Shown here: positions 44,829 to 52,961 of the stretch, one piece after another
How the letters are laid out: every line of letters starts with the position of its first letter
Position numbering within the stretch: position 1 is the stretch's first letter
Assembly: GCA_903859205.1 (NCBI GenBank)
Contig: CAIOLM010000012.1
Span: forward strand, 1 to 54,979
Direction of reading: 5' to 3'
DNA: 54,979 nucleotides
From: an uncultured Microbacteriaceae bacterium
Lineage (GTDB): Bacteria; Actinomycetota; Actinomycetes; Actinomycetales; Microbacteriaceae
The notes under the pieces: model-generated
The model's input: only the letters and a program-made list of their open reading frames with translations
The model's database searches: none
Told to the model about the DNA's origin: nothing
Translations under genes and position numbers: made by a program

Positions 44829-46218
44829 CGCTCGCGTGATGGAGCCCAGCACAAACACGGGTCAAATCCCTAAGCTCCGTGCGCCTCGCACGTCGCAGCG
44901 CATGCGAAACGTCGAACTCGCTCTGCTGGTTGTGGCATTCACTATTTCGGGGCTTGCGATCTTGTTCGTTCAGCTTGGCGCTCTGGGGCATCCCGACGCT
45001 CACCCCTTTGGGCTTTGTCTCGTGCTCGTTGCGCTCGTTGCGCTCCTGCACGTCACTATGCGATTTGTCGCACCCCAAGCAGACGCCCTCATCGTTCCCA
45101 TCGCAGTCGTTCTCAACGGCCTCGGCATAGCCGAGATTTACCGCATTGACCTGCACTTCAAAACCCAGGGGTGGGATGCCCTGGCCACCAAGCAAATTGC
45201 CTGGACAGCGCTTGCCGTCGGCGCCGCTTTCGCCGTCATTCTTGTCGTGAGAAACCACCGCGTCCTGCAGCGTTACACCTACACGTTCGGCCTCGTCGCC
45301 CTTGTGCTGCTCTTGCTTCCGGTGTTGCCCGGTATCGGCACCTCCATCAACGGCGCCCGGGTATGGATTCAAATCGGAACGCTCACTTTCCAGCCGGGTG
45401 AGGTTGCCAAGATCGCTTTGGCCATCTTCTTCGCCGGCTACCTGGTCTCGCATCGCGAAAGCCTGTCGATGGTGGGCCGCCGATTCCTCGGACTGCGTCT
45501 TCCTCGCGGGCGTGACCTCGGCCCCATCATCGCGGTATGGATTCTGACCATGGGCGTCATCGTCACACAGCGCGACCTCGGAACGGGCCTTCTCTTCTTC
45601 GGACTCTTCCTCGTGATGTTGTACACCGCCACGAGTCGGGTCGGTTGGGTCATGATTGGCGTCGGCATGATCGTGGTTGGGGCCATCGCCGCAAACCAAT
45701 TCTTGGGTTACGTGCACGGGCGTTTTCAGAACTGGTACGACGCGTTCAACCCTGATATTTACAACGCCGATGGCGGTTCATACCAAGTCGTTCAGGGTTT
45801 GTTCGGGCTGGCCCACGGAGGACTCATTGGCACCGGACTCGGTCAGGGAATGCCCTACATCACCCCGGTTTCGCAGAGCGACTACATCATCTCGAGCCTT
45901 GGTGAAGAGCTCGGACTCATCGGAGTCTTCGCCATCCTGTGTATGTATGTGCTTCTCGTGGCCCGCGGGCTTCGCATTGGCTTCGCCGGGCACGACGACT
46001 TCGGTTCACTGCTCTCAGTCGGTCTCTCGTTTGTGATTGCCCTGCAGTGTTTTCTAGTTATCGGCGGCGTCACGCGCATCATCCCGATGACGGGCCTGAC
46101 CACGCCTTTCTTGGCCGCCGGAGGTAGCTCGCTTATCGCCAACTGGATGATCGTGGCCCTGTTGCTCAGACTTTCAGACACCAACCGTCGTGAGACCCGA
46201 CTGGTGGTGAGCGCGTGA
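44818..46218 (+). CDS. rodA: SEDS-family peptidoglycan glycosyltransferase (RodA/FtsW)
   Basis: A 466-residue, ten-helix protein. Signature: GTSINGARVWIQIGTLTFQPGEVAKIALAIFFAGYL (~175-205), TQRDLGTGLLFFG, and the end ITPVSQSDYIISSLGEELGLIG and GLTTPFLAAGGSSLI. It polymerises glycan strands with a class B PBP, here the next gene. The operon position matches rodA of Mycobacterium, so elongation is more likely than division. The start could be ATG 44839 instead. Confidence 0.91.
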   Translation: MPSNARVMEPSTNTGQIPKLRAPRTSQRMRNVELALLVVAFTISGLAILFVQLGALGHPDAHPFGLCLVLVALVALLHVTMRFVAPQADALIVPIAVVLNGLGIAEIYRIDLHFKTQGWDALATKQIAWTALAVGAAFAVILVVRNHRVLQRYTYTFGLVALVLLLLPVLPGIGTSINGARVWIQIGTLTFQPGEVAKIALAIFFAGYLVSHRESLSMVGRRFLGLRLPRGRDLGPIIAVWILTMGVIVTQRDLGTGLLFFGLFLVMLYTATSRVGWVMIGVGMIVVGAIAANQFLGYVHGRFQNWYDAFNPDIYNADGGSYQVVQGLFGLAHGGLIGTGLGQGMPYITPVSQSDYIISSLGEELGLIGVFAILCMYVLLVARGLRIGFAGHDDFGSLLSVGLSFVIALQCFLVIGGVTRIIPMTGLTTPFLAAGGSSLIANWMIVALLLRLSDTNRRETRLVVSA

Positions 46219-47672
46219 ACAGAGAGCTCAAGCGGGTAGCCATTGTTGTCTTCGTGATGTTCATGGCGCTCTTTGTTGCGACTTCGATCATTCAAGTGGT
46301 TCAGGCCGATAACCTCGCCGCCGACGGGCGCGACACCCGCGTGCTCTACGACAGTTACAAAGCCCGACGCGGACCGATCTTGGTCGACGGACTGCCCGTC
46401 GCCGAATCGCTGCCCGTCACCGACGACTATCGATACCAGCGCACATACACCGAGCCGTTGCTCTTCGCTCAAACCACCGGTTATTTTTCGCTCAATCAGG
46501 GCGTCACAGGCATCGAAGGTTCGATGAACTCGTACCTCACCGGCAACAGCGGTTCACAGTTTCTTGATCAGCTCAGCGCAATTCTGACCGGGCGACCGGT
46601 GACGGGCGCTTCGGTTTCGCTCACGCTCGACAAGAAGGTTCAAAAGGCGGCTTGGGATGCGCTCGCGGGATACCAGGGCGCGGTCATTGTGACCGAAGTC
46701 GACACGGGCAAGATACTGGCGATGGTGTCCAAGCCGTCTTACAACCCGAACTTGCTCGCCTCGCACGATGCTGACACCGTGCTCGCCGAATACAACAAGC
46801 TGCTGCGCGACCCCACGAGTCCGCTCATCAACCGGACGATTGACGGCAAGTTAAACCCGCCGGGATCGGTCTTCAAGCTAGTCGTCACCGCGGCCGCACT
46901 TGAATCGGGAAGGTACACGCCCGAGAGCACGTTCCCCAACCCGTCCAGCCTGCGCCTTCCCGGAACCGACTCAATCGTCAAGAACTCCAGCCGCACGACC
47001 TGTGGCCCGGGAAAGACGGTAACGCTGGCCGACGCCTTGCGATTGAGCTGCAACATCCCCTTTGCCGAACTGGGAATGCAACTCGGCGGCAAGGCGATTC
47101 TCGATCAGGCCGAGAAGTTTGGCTTCAATCAAACATTCGAGATTCCCATGCGCGTCGAGGCCAGTGTGTTTCCGCAATTCCTCGACGAACCGCAAACCGG
47201 TCTCGCGTCGTTCGGCCAGTTCGACGACCGTGCCACTCCTTTACAAATCGCCATGGTCTCGATGGCCATCGCAAATGGCGGCAAGCTCATGTACCCCACG
47301 GTGATTGAATCAGTCACCTCAGCCGACCTCAAACCACTCAAGTCATTCAGTGCGCGCGAATACGGACAACCGATCAGCGCCCAAACTGCCGCCACAATGA
47401 CACAAATGATGGTGAATGGCGTCAACACCGGTGCCGCAAGTAATGCAAGGATTAGTGGAGTAGCTGTGGCGGGTAAAACTGGCACCGCAGAGAACGGGTC
47501 CACCAACCCGTACACCCTGTGGTTCACCGGATTTGCACCCGCAGCTGGCAGCCATAAATACGCCATCACTGTTCTCGTTGAGAATGGCGGAGGAATGGGT
47601 CAGAACGGATACGGCAACCTCATTGCCGCTCCCGTTGCAAAGAAGGTACTAGAGGCGGTGCTTAACAAATGA
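46215..47672 (+). CDS. pbpA: Class B penicillin-binding protein PbpA
   Basis: A 485-residue transpeptidase. An N-terminal helix (~8-28) anchors it. The active-site motifs are SxxK in PPGSVFKLVVT (~219), SCN in LRLSCNIPFAEL (~280) and KTGT in AGKTGTAENG (~420). It cross-links peptidoglycan and pairs with the SEDS protein (4-bp overlap). The kinase gene follows with another 4-bp overlap. Confidence 0.94.
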   Translation: MNRELKRVAIVVFVMFMALFVATSIIQVVQADNLAADGRDTRVLYDSYKARRGPILVDGLPVAESLPVTDDYRYQRTYTEPLLFAQTTGYFSLNQGVTGIEGSMNSYLTGNSGSQFLDQLSAILTGRPVTGASVSLTLDKKVQKAAWDALAGYQGAVIVTEVDTGKILAMVSKPSYNPNLLASHDADTVLAEYNKLLRDPTSPLINRTIDGKLNPPGSVFKLVVTAAALESGRYTPESTFPNPSSLRLPGTDSIVKNSSRTTCGPGKTVTLADALRLSCNIPFAELGMQLGGKAILDQAEKFGFNQTFEIPMRVEASVFPQFLDEPQTGLASFGQFDDRATPLQIAMVSMAIANGGKLMYPTVIESVTSADLKPLKSFSAREYGQPISAQTAATMTQMMVNGVNTGAASNARISGVAVAGKTGTAENGSTNPYTLWFTGFAPAAGSHKYAITVLVENGGGMGQNGYGNLIAAPVAKKVLEAVLNK

Positions 47673-49315
47673 GGCCAGCTGCAGGAATGAACTTCGGCGG
47701 ACGTTACGAGCTTGAATCCCGTATTGCCGTCGGCGGTATGGGCGAGGTTTGGAACGCCGTTGACACCGTGATCGGCCGCCAGGTTGCGATCAAGATTTTG
47801 AAGGACGAGTACCTGGGCGACCCAGGATTCCTCGAGCGCTTCCGCGCCGAGGCTCGTCACGCCGCTCTGGTTAACCACGAGGGCATTGCCAACGTCTACG
47901 ACTACGGCGAGGAGAACGGTTCTGCGTTCCTCGTCATGGAGCTCGTTCCCGGTGAGCCGCTTTCGTCGGTACTCGAGCGCGAGCACTCGCTCTCGATCGA
48001 CAAGGTTCTCGACGTCGTCGCCCAAACCGCGGCCGCACTGCAGGCCGCCCACGCCGCTGGCCTCGTGCACCGTGACATCAAGCCCGGCAACATGCTGATT
48101 ACCCCCGAGGGCCGCGTCAAGATCACCGACTTTGGTATCGCGCGCATCGCCGACCAGGTTCCGCTGACCGCCACCGGTCAGGTCATGGGAACTGTTCAGT
48201 ACCTCTCGCCGGAGCAAGCCAGCGGCCAGCCCGCGAGCCCCTCTACCGACATCTATTCACTCGGCATCGTTGCCTACGAGTGCCTTGCTGGCAAGCGACC
48301 CTTCACCGGGGAGTCTCAGGTCGCTATTGCCATGGCCCAGATTAATGACACGCCTCCGGCGCTTCCCGAGACCATTGCCGAGCCCGTTCGTAATCTCGTG
48401 ATGTCTTCGATTGCCAAGAAGCCCGACGACCGCCCGGCCTCGGCTGCTCACCTCGCGCGAGCCGCTCAAGCACTTCGTCGCGGAGACCTTCAAGGCGCAG
48501 CGGCATCCGTGCCTGCCGTGCTCGGTCACGGCGCCGTCGACGACGCGACCATGATCATGCCCCGCACGGCAGCGACGGGCGCAACCACTGTGCTCAACAT
48601 TCCGAATAGCCCTGAGGGAAGTGCAACGCCCAAGAAGCGCAGCCCGTGGACCTGGCCGCTGGTCGCGCTCATCAGCGTGCTTGTGGTTGTTTTGGTCGGC
48701 TCAATCATCGCCTTGCTCGCTGGCGGTGGGTCGAACCCGAGCCCCACAAACAGCTCTCAGACCCCGACCGACTCCCCCACGCCGACGCCGACGCCCACCG
48801 CAACTGCCGGGCCCATCGTTCTCAATGACTACAAGGGCAAGCCTGCGGCAGACGTTGTTTCGTCTCTGCGCGCGCTGGGATACACCAACGTCACCTCGAA
48901 GGTCGGCACGTTCGCGACAACTCCCGAACTTGCCGGCACGGTCTACGACATCAAGCCGGTTGGTCCGATGGTGCCCCTGATCACCCCCATTGTCGTGACC
49001 TACTACGACCAAGTTCCCACGATTCCCGCTCCGGGTGCGCCCGTCGTCGCTTCGGCTGTAACCGCGGGCTCGCCCGTGACCGTCAGCTGGGCCGGTGATC
49101 TCGCCGGGCTCTGCCCAAGCAGCGACAAGACCGACCTGACCGGATTCATTCTGAACTACGGCAGTACGTCAATCCAGATTGATGACCCCTCAGCAACCGA
49201 GGCAGATATTCCCGGAAGCGCGGTACACGCGCCTTCCGTCAACGTCTACCTCACTGTCGTCTGTGGTGTGCTGAAGTCACCGAAGTCGGCCGCGCTGACA
49301 ATTCCCGTGCTTTAG
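47669..49315 (+). CDS. pknA: Active Ser/Thr protein kinase, PknA-position, with one PASTA-like domain
   Basis: A 548-residue receptor kinase. All catalytic parts are present: glycine loop VGGMGEV (~21-27), VAIK with K42, E61, HRDIKPGN with D136, DFG with D154 and SPEQ. A TM helix lies at ~330-352. The extracellular side has a Pro/Thr linker, one PASTA-like domain (~385-450) and a C-terminal fibronectin/Ig-like segment (~455-548) not usual for the family. In mycobacteria PknA has no PASTA domain. This is the only intact kinase of the operon. Confidence 0.9.
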   Translation: MRPAAGMNFGGRYELESRIAVGGMGEVWNAVDTVIGRQVAIKILKDEYLGDPGFLERFRAEARHAALVNHEGIANVYDYGEENGSAFLVMELVPGEPLSSVLEREHSLSIDKVLDVVAQTAAALQAAHAAGLVHRDIKPGNMLITPEGRVKITDFGIARIADQVPLTATGQVMGTVQYLSPEQASGQPASPSTDIYSLGIVAYECLAGKRPFTGESQVAIAMAQINDTPPALPETIAEPVRNLVMSSIAKKPDDRPASAAHLARAAQALRRGDLQGAAASVPAVLGHGAVDDATMIMPRTAATGATTVLNIPNSPEGSATPKKRSPWTWPLVALISVLVVVLVGSIIALLAGGGSNPSPTNSSQTPTDSPTPTPTPTATAGPIVLNDYKGKPAADVVSSLRALGYTNVTSKVGTFATTPELAGTVYDIKPVGPMVPLITPIVVTYYDQVPTIPAPGAPVVASAVTAGSPVTVSWAGDLAGLCPSSDKTDLTGFILNYGSTSIQIDDPSATEADIPGSAVHAPSVNVYLTVVCGVLKSPKSAALTIPVL

Positions 49316-49324
49316 GTCCGTGAA

Positions 49325-51067
49325 GTGACAGCAACGGGCGCGGTGTTTGCCGGGCGGTATCGTCTCGGCGAGTCCGTTCCCAGCGTTGCCTTTGTTGACT
49401 CCTTCGAAGCGATTGATCAGACACTCAATCGTCCCGTTGTTGTTTCGATTGTGACTGAGCGCTTTTCCTCGAACCCGGCTTTCGTTACCGAGTTCGTCGC
49501 TCAGGCTCGCGCGGCAATGAGTTTGGTTCACGCCTCCATTGCCCAAACGTTTGACGTGGGTACTGACGCGGCTTCCGGACGTGCCTATGCCGTCTCAGAA
49601 AATGTGGTCGGTGAAACCCTGCACAATCGGCTCAAGTCTCGAGCGCTCTCCCTGAGCGAGGTGGCGGATGTTCTTACCCAAGCCAGTTCGGCGCTCAGCT
49701 TTGCCCACACTCGGGGAACGCGACACCTAGGACTTTCGCCCAAAGCGCTTTCCATAACGTCTACTGGGCGCGTAAAAATTAGCGGCTTCGGACTGTACTC
49801 GCTCGCCTCAAACACGGCGCCGTCAGCAGATTTGCTGGCCGCAACAGTAGGCGGGTCGGGCTATCTTGCCCCGGAACAGATTTTGCGCTCCCCAATCAGT
49901 GATGCTTCAGACGTTTACGCCCTCGGCCTGATTCTGAGCGAGGCGCTGTGCCGCAGACCCACCTGGGATAGAACGCTGACCGGCGACGCCCTTGTGCTTC
50001 GTGCCAGCGCGACTCCAGTTCTGCCCGGAACTGTTCTTCCGGAGATTCCACCGACCGTGGATGCCATCATCGGCTCGGCGACTCTCGCCGATCCACGCCA
50101 GCGAACCTCCAGTGCGGCCGACTTTGCTTCGGCGCTGGCACGTTTCTCAAGCGCCCAAACCCCCCTTGTGGGCATCCCCGTGACTCTTCCGGTCGTCGCC
50201 AATTCCTCGGTGATGACGACGGCTCCTGCCGGATCTGTTTCCGCAGCGCCCGCAGCGCCCGGAGTGGATCCAGCCCTGGCCAGCCTCTTTCCTTCGGACA
50301 CCCTAAGCACGAATCCATTTACTGCTGCGGAGTTCAACGCGGGTCGTTCCCGTCGGCGCTTTGTCGGCTCGCTCCTTGTTGCCGTCGCCTCTGTGCTCGT
50401 TATCGCAGTTGGCATCCTGTGGGTGGTCAGTGCGCTTCCGGCGAATGTGATTCCCTCGACCTCTCGACCCGTGCCGGGCGTGGTCGGCTACACCTATGAC
50501 GAAGCGGCCAAGGCCATAACCGACGTCGGACTTCGTCCTCTTCGCATCGAGACGGTCGATGCCAATGTGGCGCCAGGAACCGTCGTGTTCGTCTCACCTG
50601 CCGTCGGAACCAAGATTGAAATCGGCTCTACCGTGACCGTAAACGTCTCATCGGGCGGCAAGTCTGTAGCCGTTCCGAACGTCACCGGCATGACCTCGGC
50701 GGCGGCACAGGCTCTGCTGGTCAAAAACGGCTTTGTCATTGGGGCTCTCACACCGGCAAACTCCGGCTCCGCACTGAAAGACACCGTGATCTCGAGTAAG
50801 CCTGCTGTGGGCGAAAGCGCCGCGAGTGGATCCAGCGTCGACCTCGTCATTGCCAATGGAAAGGTGACTATTCCCAATCTGGTTGGGAAGTCGGTCACCG
50901 ACGCGACCGCGATATTGACCGGGCCGACGATTGGCCTGATGCCCAAGCTGGTTGCCGTCACGACATGCACGGCGACCAACCCGTCGAAGGTGAAGTCTCA
51001 GTCGGTGAATCCTGGGGATGCCCCGGTAGGCATCTCAATCACGCTGACCTATTGCTCGGGTCGCTAA
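49325..51067 (+). CDS. PknB-position pseudokinase with transmembrane helix and three PASTA domains
   Basis: A 580-residue protein with the overall PknB layout: kinase-like domain (~8-275), TM helix (~348-372), three PASTA domains (~376-440, 441-507, 508-580). The catalytic landmarks are all gone when aligned with the neighbour: the glycine loop reads VPSVAFVD, the VAIK Lys is S41, the alpha-C Glu is Q60, HRDIKPGN reads HLGLSPKA (Asp to G136) and DFG reads GFG (Asp to G154). YLAPEQ and DVYALGLIL of the C-lobe remain. It should bind muropeptides outside and act as a scaffold or allosteric partner, not phosphorylate. Confidence 0.88.
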   Translation: MTATGAVFAGRYRLGESVPSVAFVDSFEAIDQTLNRPVVVSIVTERFSSNPAFVTEFVAQARAAMSLVHASIAQTFDVGTDAASGRAYAVSENVVGETLHNRLKSRALSLSEVADVLTQASSALSFAHTRGTRHLGLSPKALSITSTGRVKISGFGLYSLASNTAPSADLLAATVGGSGYLAPEQILRSPISDASDVYALGLILSEALCRRPTWDRTLTGDALVLRASATPVLPGTVLPEIPPTVDAIIGSATLADPRQRTSSAADFASALARFSSAQTPLVGIPVTLPVVANSSVMTTAPAGSVSAAPAAPGVDPALASLFPSDTLSTNPFTAAEFNAGRSRRRFVGSLLVAVASVLVIAVGILWVVSALPANVIPSTSRPVPGVVGYTYDEAAKAITDVGLRPLRIETVDANVAPGTVVFVSPAVGTKIEIGSTVTVNVSSGGKSVAVPNVTGMTSAAAQALLVKNGFVIGALTPANSGSALKDTVISSKPAVGESAASGSSVDLVIANGKVTIPNLVGKSVTDATAILTGPTIGLMPKLVAVTTCTATNPSKVKSQSVNPGDAPVGISITLTYCSGR

Positions 51068-51074
51068 CCGCCCG

Positions 51075-51716
51075 CTAGTGCGTGTGCGTAATAAGTGGAC
51101 TCTTCGTGCGCGCAAGCTCGGCCGCGCCGGTGACTCCAACGACTTCGAGCCAGTTGCCGAGCATGGTGTAGCCGCCCTGAGTGAGGACTGACTCGGGGTG
51201 GAATTGAACCCCAAAGATAGGTGCGGAGACATGGTGCAGTCCCATGATGACGCCACCAGCGGTGCGGCTCGAGACAATCAGCTCCTCCGGAACTGTGCCG
51301 TCGACCACAGCTAGTGAGTGGTAGCGGGTGGCCGTGAAGGGCTGAGCGACGCCCGCATAGAACGAACTCTCGTCGTGCGTGACGAGGGATGTTTTGCCGT
51401 GCATCAACTCTTCTGCATTCGTCACAGTGGCGCCAAAGGCTTCACCGATGGCCTGGTGCCCAAGGCACACCCCCAACAGCGGAATGCCTAATTTCTCGGC
51501 GGCTTTGACGGCGGGAATCGAAATCCCGGCTTCGGACGGCTTGCCCGGTCCGGGCGAGACCAGAACTCCGTCGTACTTGCGTAACTCTTTCTCAAGATTC
51601 TCAAGTGAAATATCGTCGTTTCGAACGACTGTGGTCTGCGCCCCGAGTTCCTGCAGGTAACCATTAAGCGTGTAGACAAAACTGTCGTAATTGTCGATAA
51701 CGAGGATTTTTTTCAC
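51075..51716 (-). CDS. pabA: Aminodeoxychorismate/anthranilate synthase glutamine amidotransferase
   Basis: A 213-residue class I amidotransferase (PabA/TrpG). The catalytic triad is visible: Cys in GVCLGHQAIGEAFG (~83), and His/Glu in FGVQFHPES (~173-178). It transfers ammonia to PabB or TrpE. The start is GTG 51716. The same position in Mycobacterium is annotated trpG but is thought to serve folate synthesis too. It follows the small membrane protein and sortase in one operon. Confidence 0.9.
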   Translation of the reverse strand: MKKILVIDNYDSFVYTLNGYLQELGAQTTVVRNDDISLENLEKELRKYDGVLVSPGPGKPSEAGISIPAVKAAEKLGIPLLGVCLGHQAIGEAFGATVTNAEELMHGKTSLVTHDESSFYAGVAQPFTATRYHSLAVVDGTVPEELIVSSRTAGGVIMGLHHVSAPIFGVQFHPESVLTQGGYTMLGNWLEVVGVTGAAELARTKSPLITHTH

Positions 51717-51872
51717 TTAACCGACCGCCGGGTCCGTGCTCGAAATGAAGTCGTCGATGGCGGGAAAAACGAACATCATCAGGAGCGTCACGATAATCAC
51801 AGCTCCTGCTACCAGCATAGTTATCTTGGTCCAGGTCGGTCCGGGAAGGATGCGCCACAGTGCTGAATACAT
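51717..51872 (-). CDS. Small membrane protein between sortase E and PabA
   Basis: A 51-residue protein: MYSALWRILPGPTWTKI, one hydrophobic helix (~18-38; MLVAGAVIIVTLLMMFVFPAI) and an acidic end (DDFISSTDPAVG). It starts inside the sortase stop (TGATG overlap) and ends just before the pabA GTG. A short protein of this type often lies between these genes in Microbacteriaceae. Function unknown. Confidence 0.7.
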   Translation of the reverse strand: MYSALWRILPGPTWTKITMLVAGAVIIVTLLMMFVFPAIDDFISSTDPAVG

Positions 51873-52591
51873 CAGGCCTTCTTCATCATTGGTGCGAGGT
51901 CGGAAAAGGGTCCGGCCGATCGCGGACGCCAAGAGTCAAGCACTGCATAGGTGACGAGGCGCTCTACGTTTCCGTCTTGAGGGCTACAGGTCGTAATTGT
52001 CAGGATGCTCTGCCCGGCGACCGGCTCAACCCCTGAGCCCGGAACAGCATTAAGCACATTCACCGATGTCGGCCTGACGTATTCAATGTTGCGCACTGTA
52101 TAGCCATAAAACCCGCTTGGCGTTTCAAGATAGATGCGGTCACCCGTGCGCAGAAGCTGCGCTTGGGCAAAACCGGTACCCCAACCCGAGCGATGAACGG
52201 CCAGCGCGAAATTGCCCGGCTGGCCTGGCCATTGGCTCGCACTGTAATGACCAAAGTATCCGCGATTCAGGCTTTGTTTCGGATCTACGCTCTCGGCAAC
52301 CGCGCGAGTACTGCTCGCCCCAAGCCTCGGAATGTAGAGGTTTCCGATGGTGCGGCCCTTGCCGACCTTCGCAAGCACGGGCGCTGGACCGAAGTCGTCA
52401 CTCGTATCAGGGACGGCTGTCGCGGAGCCCCAATGCTGGGAATTTTGGGCCACCTTGTCCAGCTGGTTCCCGGCAACGACTGCGTTGTTGACCCAGAGTT
52501 GCCATGCCAAGAACAACAAGACCAACACGCCCGCCGTAATAAGAAGCTCGCCAAAGATGTTGATAGCTTTCAACAGGCGATTCCGGGACAT
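51872..52591 (-). CDS. Class E sortase
   Basis: A 239-residue sortase. An N-terminal TM helix (~12-33) leads to the sortase barrel: catalytic His in FALAVHRSGWG (~130), Cys in ILTITTCSPQ (~203) and Arg in VERLVTYAVL (~213). TITTCSP is the class E type, which usually attaches LAxTG-signal proteins. No such substrate gene is seen in this window. TAGACT lies nine bases before ATG 52591. Confidence 0.9.
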   Translation of the reverse strand: MSRNRLLKAINIFGELLITAGVLVLLFLAWQLWVNNAVVAGNQLDKVAQNSQHWGSATAVPDTSDDFGPAPVLAKVGKGRTIGNLYIPRLGASSTRAVAESVDPKQSLNRGYFGHYSASQWPGQPGNFALAVHRSGWGTGFAQAQLLRTGDRIYLETPSGFYGYTVRNIEYVRPTSVNVLNAVPGSGVEPVAGQSILTITTCSPQDGNVERLVTYAVLDSWRPRSAGPFSDLAPMMKKA

Positions 52592-52651
52592 GATGGCTTG
52601 AGTCTAATCGCGCGAGGGAGCACAGCCTGAGCGCGGGCTGTGCCTGCCCGT

Positions 52652-52657
52652 TATACT
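52652..52657 (+). promoter_or_regulatory. -10 element for crgA
   Basis: TATACT ends eight bases before ATG 52666, giving no or a very short leader. Confidence 0.5.
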
Positions 52658-52665
52658 CGAACATT

Positions 52666-52902
52666 ATGGCCAAGACCAAAGCACCCAAGGTTCGCGCAAC
52701 CAAGTCCTCCGATTCCGACGCTCCCAACCCCGCGTGGTTCAAGCCCGTCATGTTCGGGTTCATGCTGCTCGGACTGGCGTGGATCATCGTGTTCTACATC
52801 AGTCAGGCAACGCTTCCCGTGGCCGCACTCGGACAGTGGAACATCCTCGTCGGTTTCGGAATTGCCTTCATTGGCTTCTTGATGACCACCCGGTGGCGCT
52901 AG
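52666..52902 (+). CDS. crgA: Cell division protein CrgA
   Basis: A 78-residue protein. A basic N-terminus (AKTKAPKVRATK) and two helices (WFKPVMFGFMLLGLAWIIVFYI and WNILVGFGIAFIGFLMTTRW) with the conserved N-P-x-W-F/W and GFLMTTRWR end. CrgA helps recruit FtsI and regulates septum formation in actinobacteria. It is one of the family's origin-proximal markers. Confidence 0.95.
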   Translation: MAKTKAPKVRATKSSDSDAPNPAWFKPVMFGFMLLGLAWIIVFYISQATLPVAALGQWNILVGFGIAFIGFLMTTRWR

Positions 52903-52903
52903 A

Positions 52904-52921
52904 AATTACACTCATGTAATT
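52904..52921 (+). terminator. Small AT-rich hairpin after crgA
   Basis: AATTACA/TGTAATT, a perfect 7-bp stem with a 4-base loop, directly after the crgA stop. No U-run follows, so terminator function is doubtful. Confidence 0.3.
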
Positions 52922-52940
52922 CTCCACTTGTGCAAAACAT

Positions 52941-52949
52941 TGTGGATAA
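52941..52949 (-). promoter_or_regulatory. DnaA box in the crgA/rhomboid intergenic region
   Basis: On the minus strand TTATCCACA, the perfect consensus box. It is in a convergent spacer, so not a promoter. It may be a titration site near the origin. Confidence 0.5.
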
Positions 52950-52961
52950 CTTTCGCGATGG

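Noticed and set aside
44752-45717. Minus-strand 321-residue open frame over pstP/rodA
   Set aside because: Shadow of the SEDS gene; very rich in Asp, Glu, His and Asn as expected from antisense of membrane helices.
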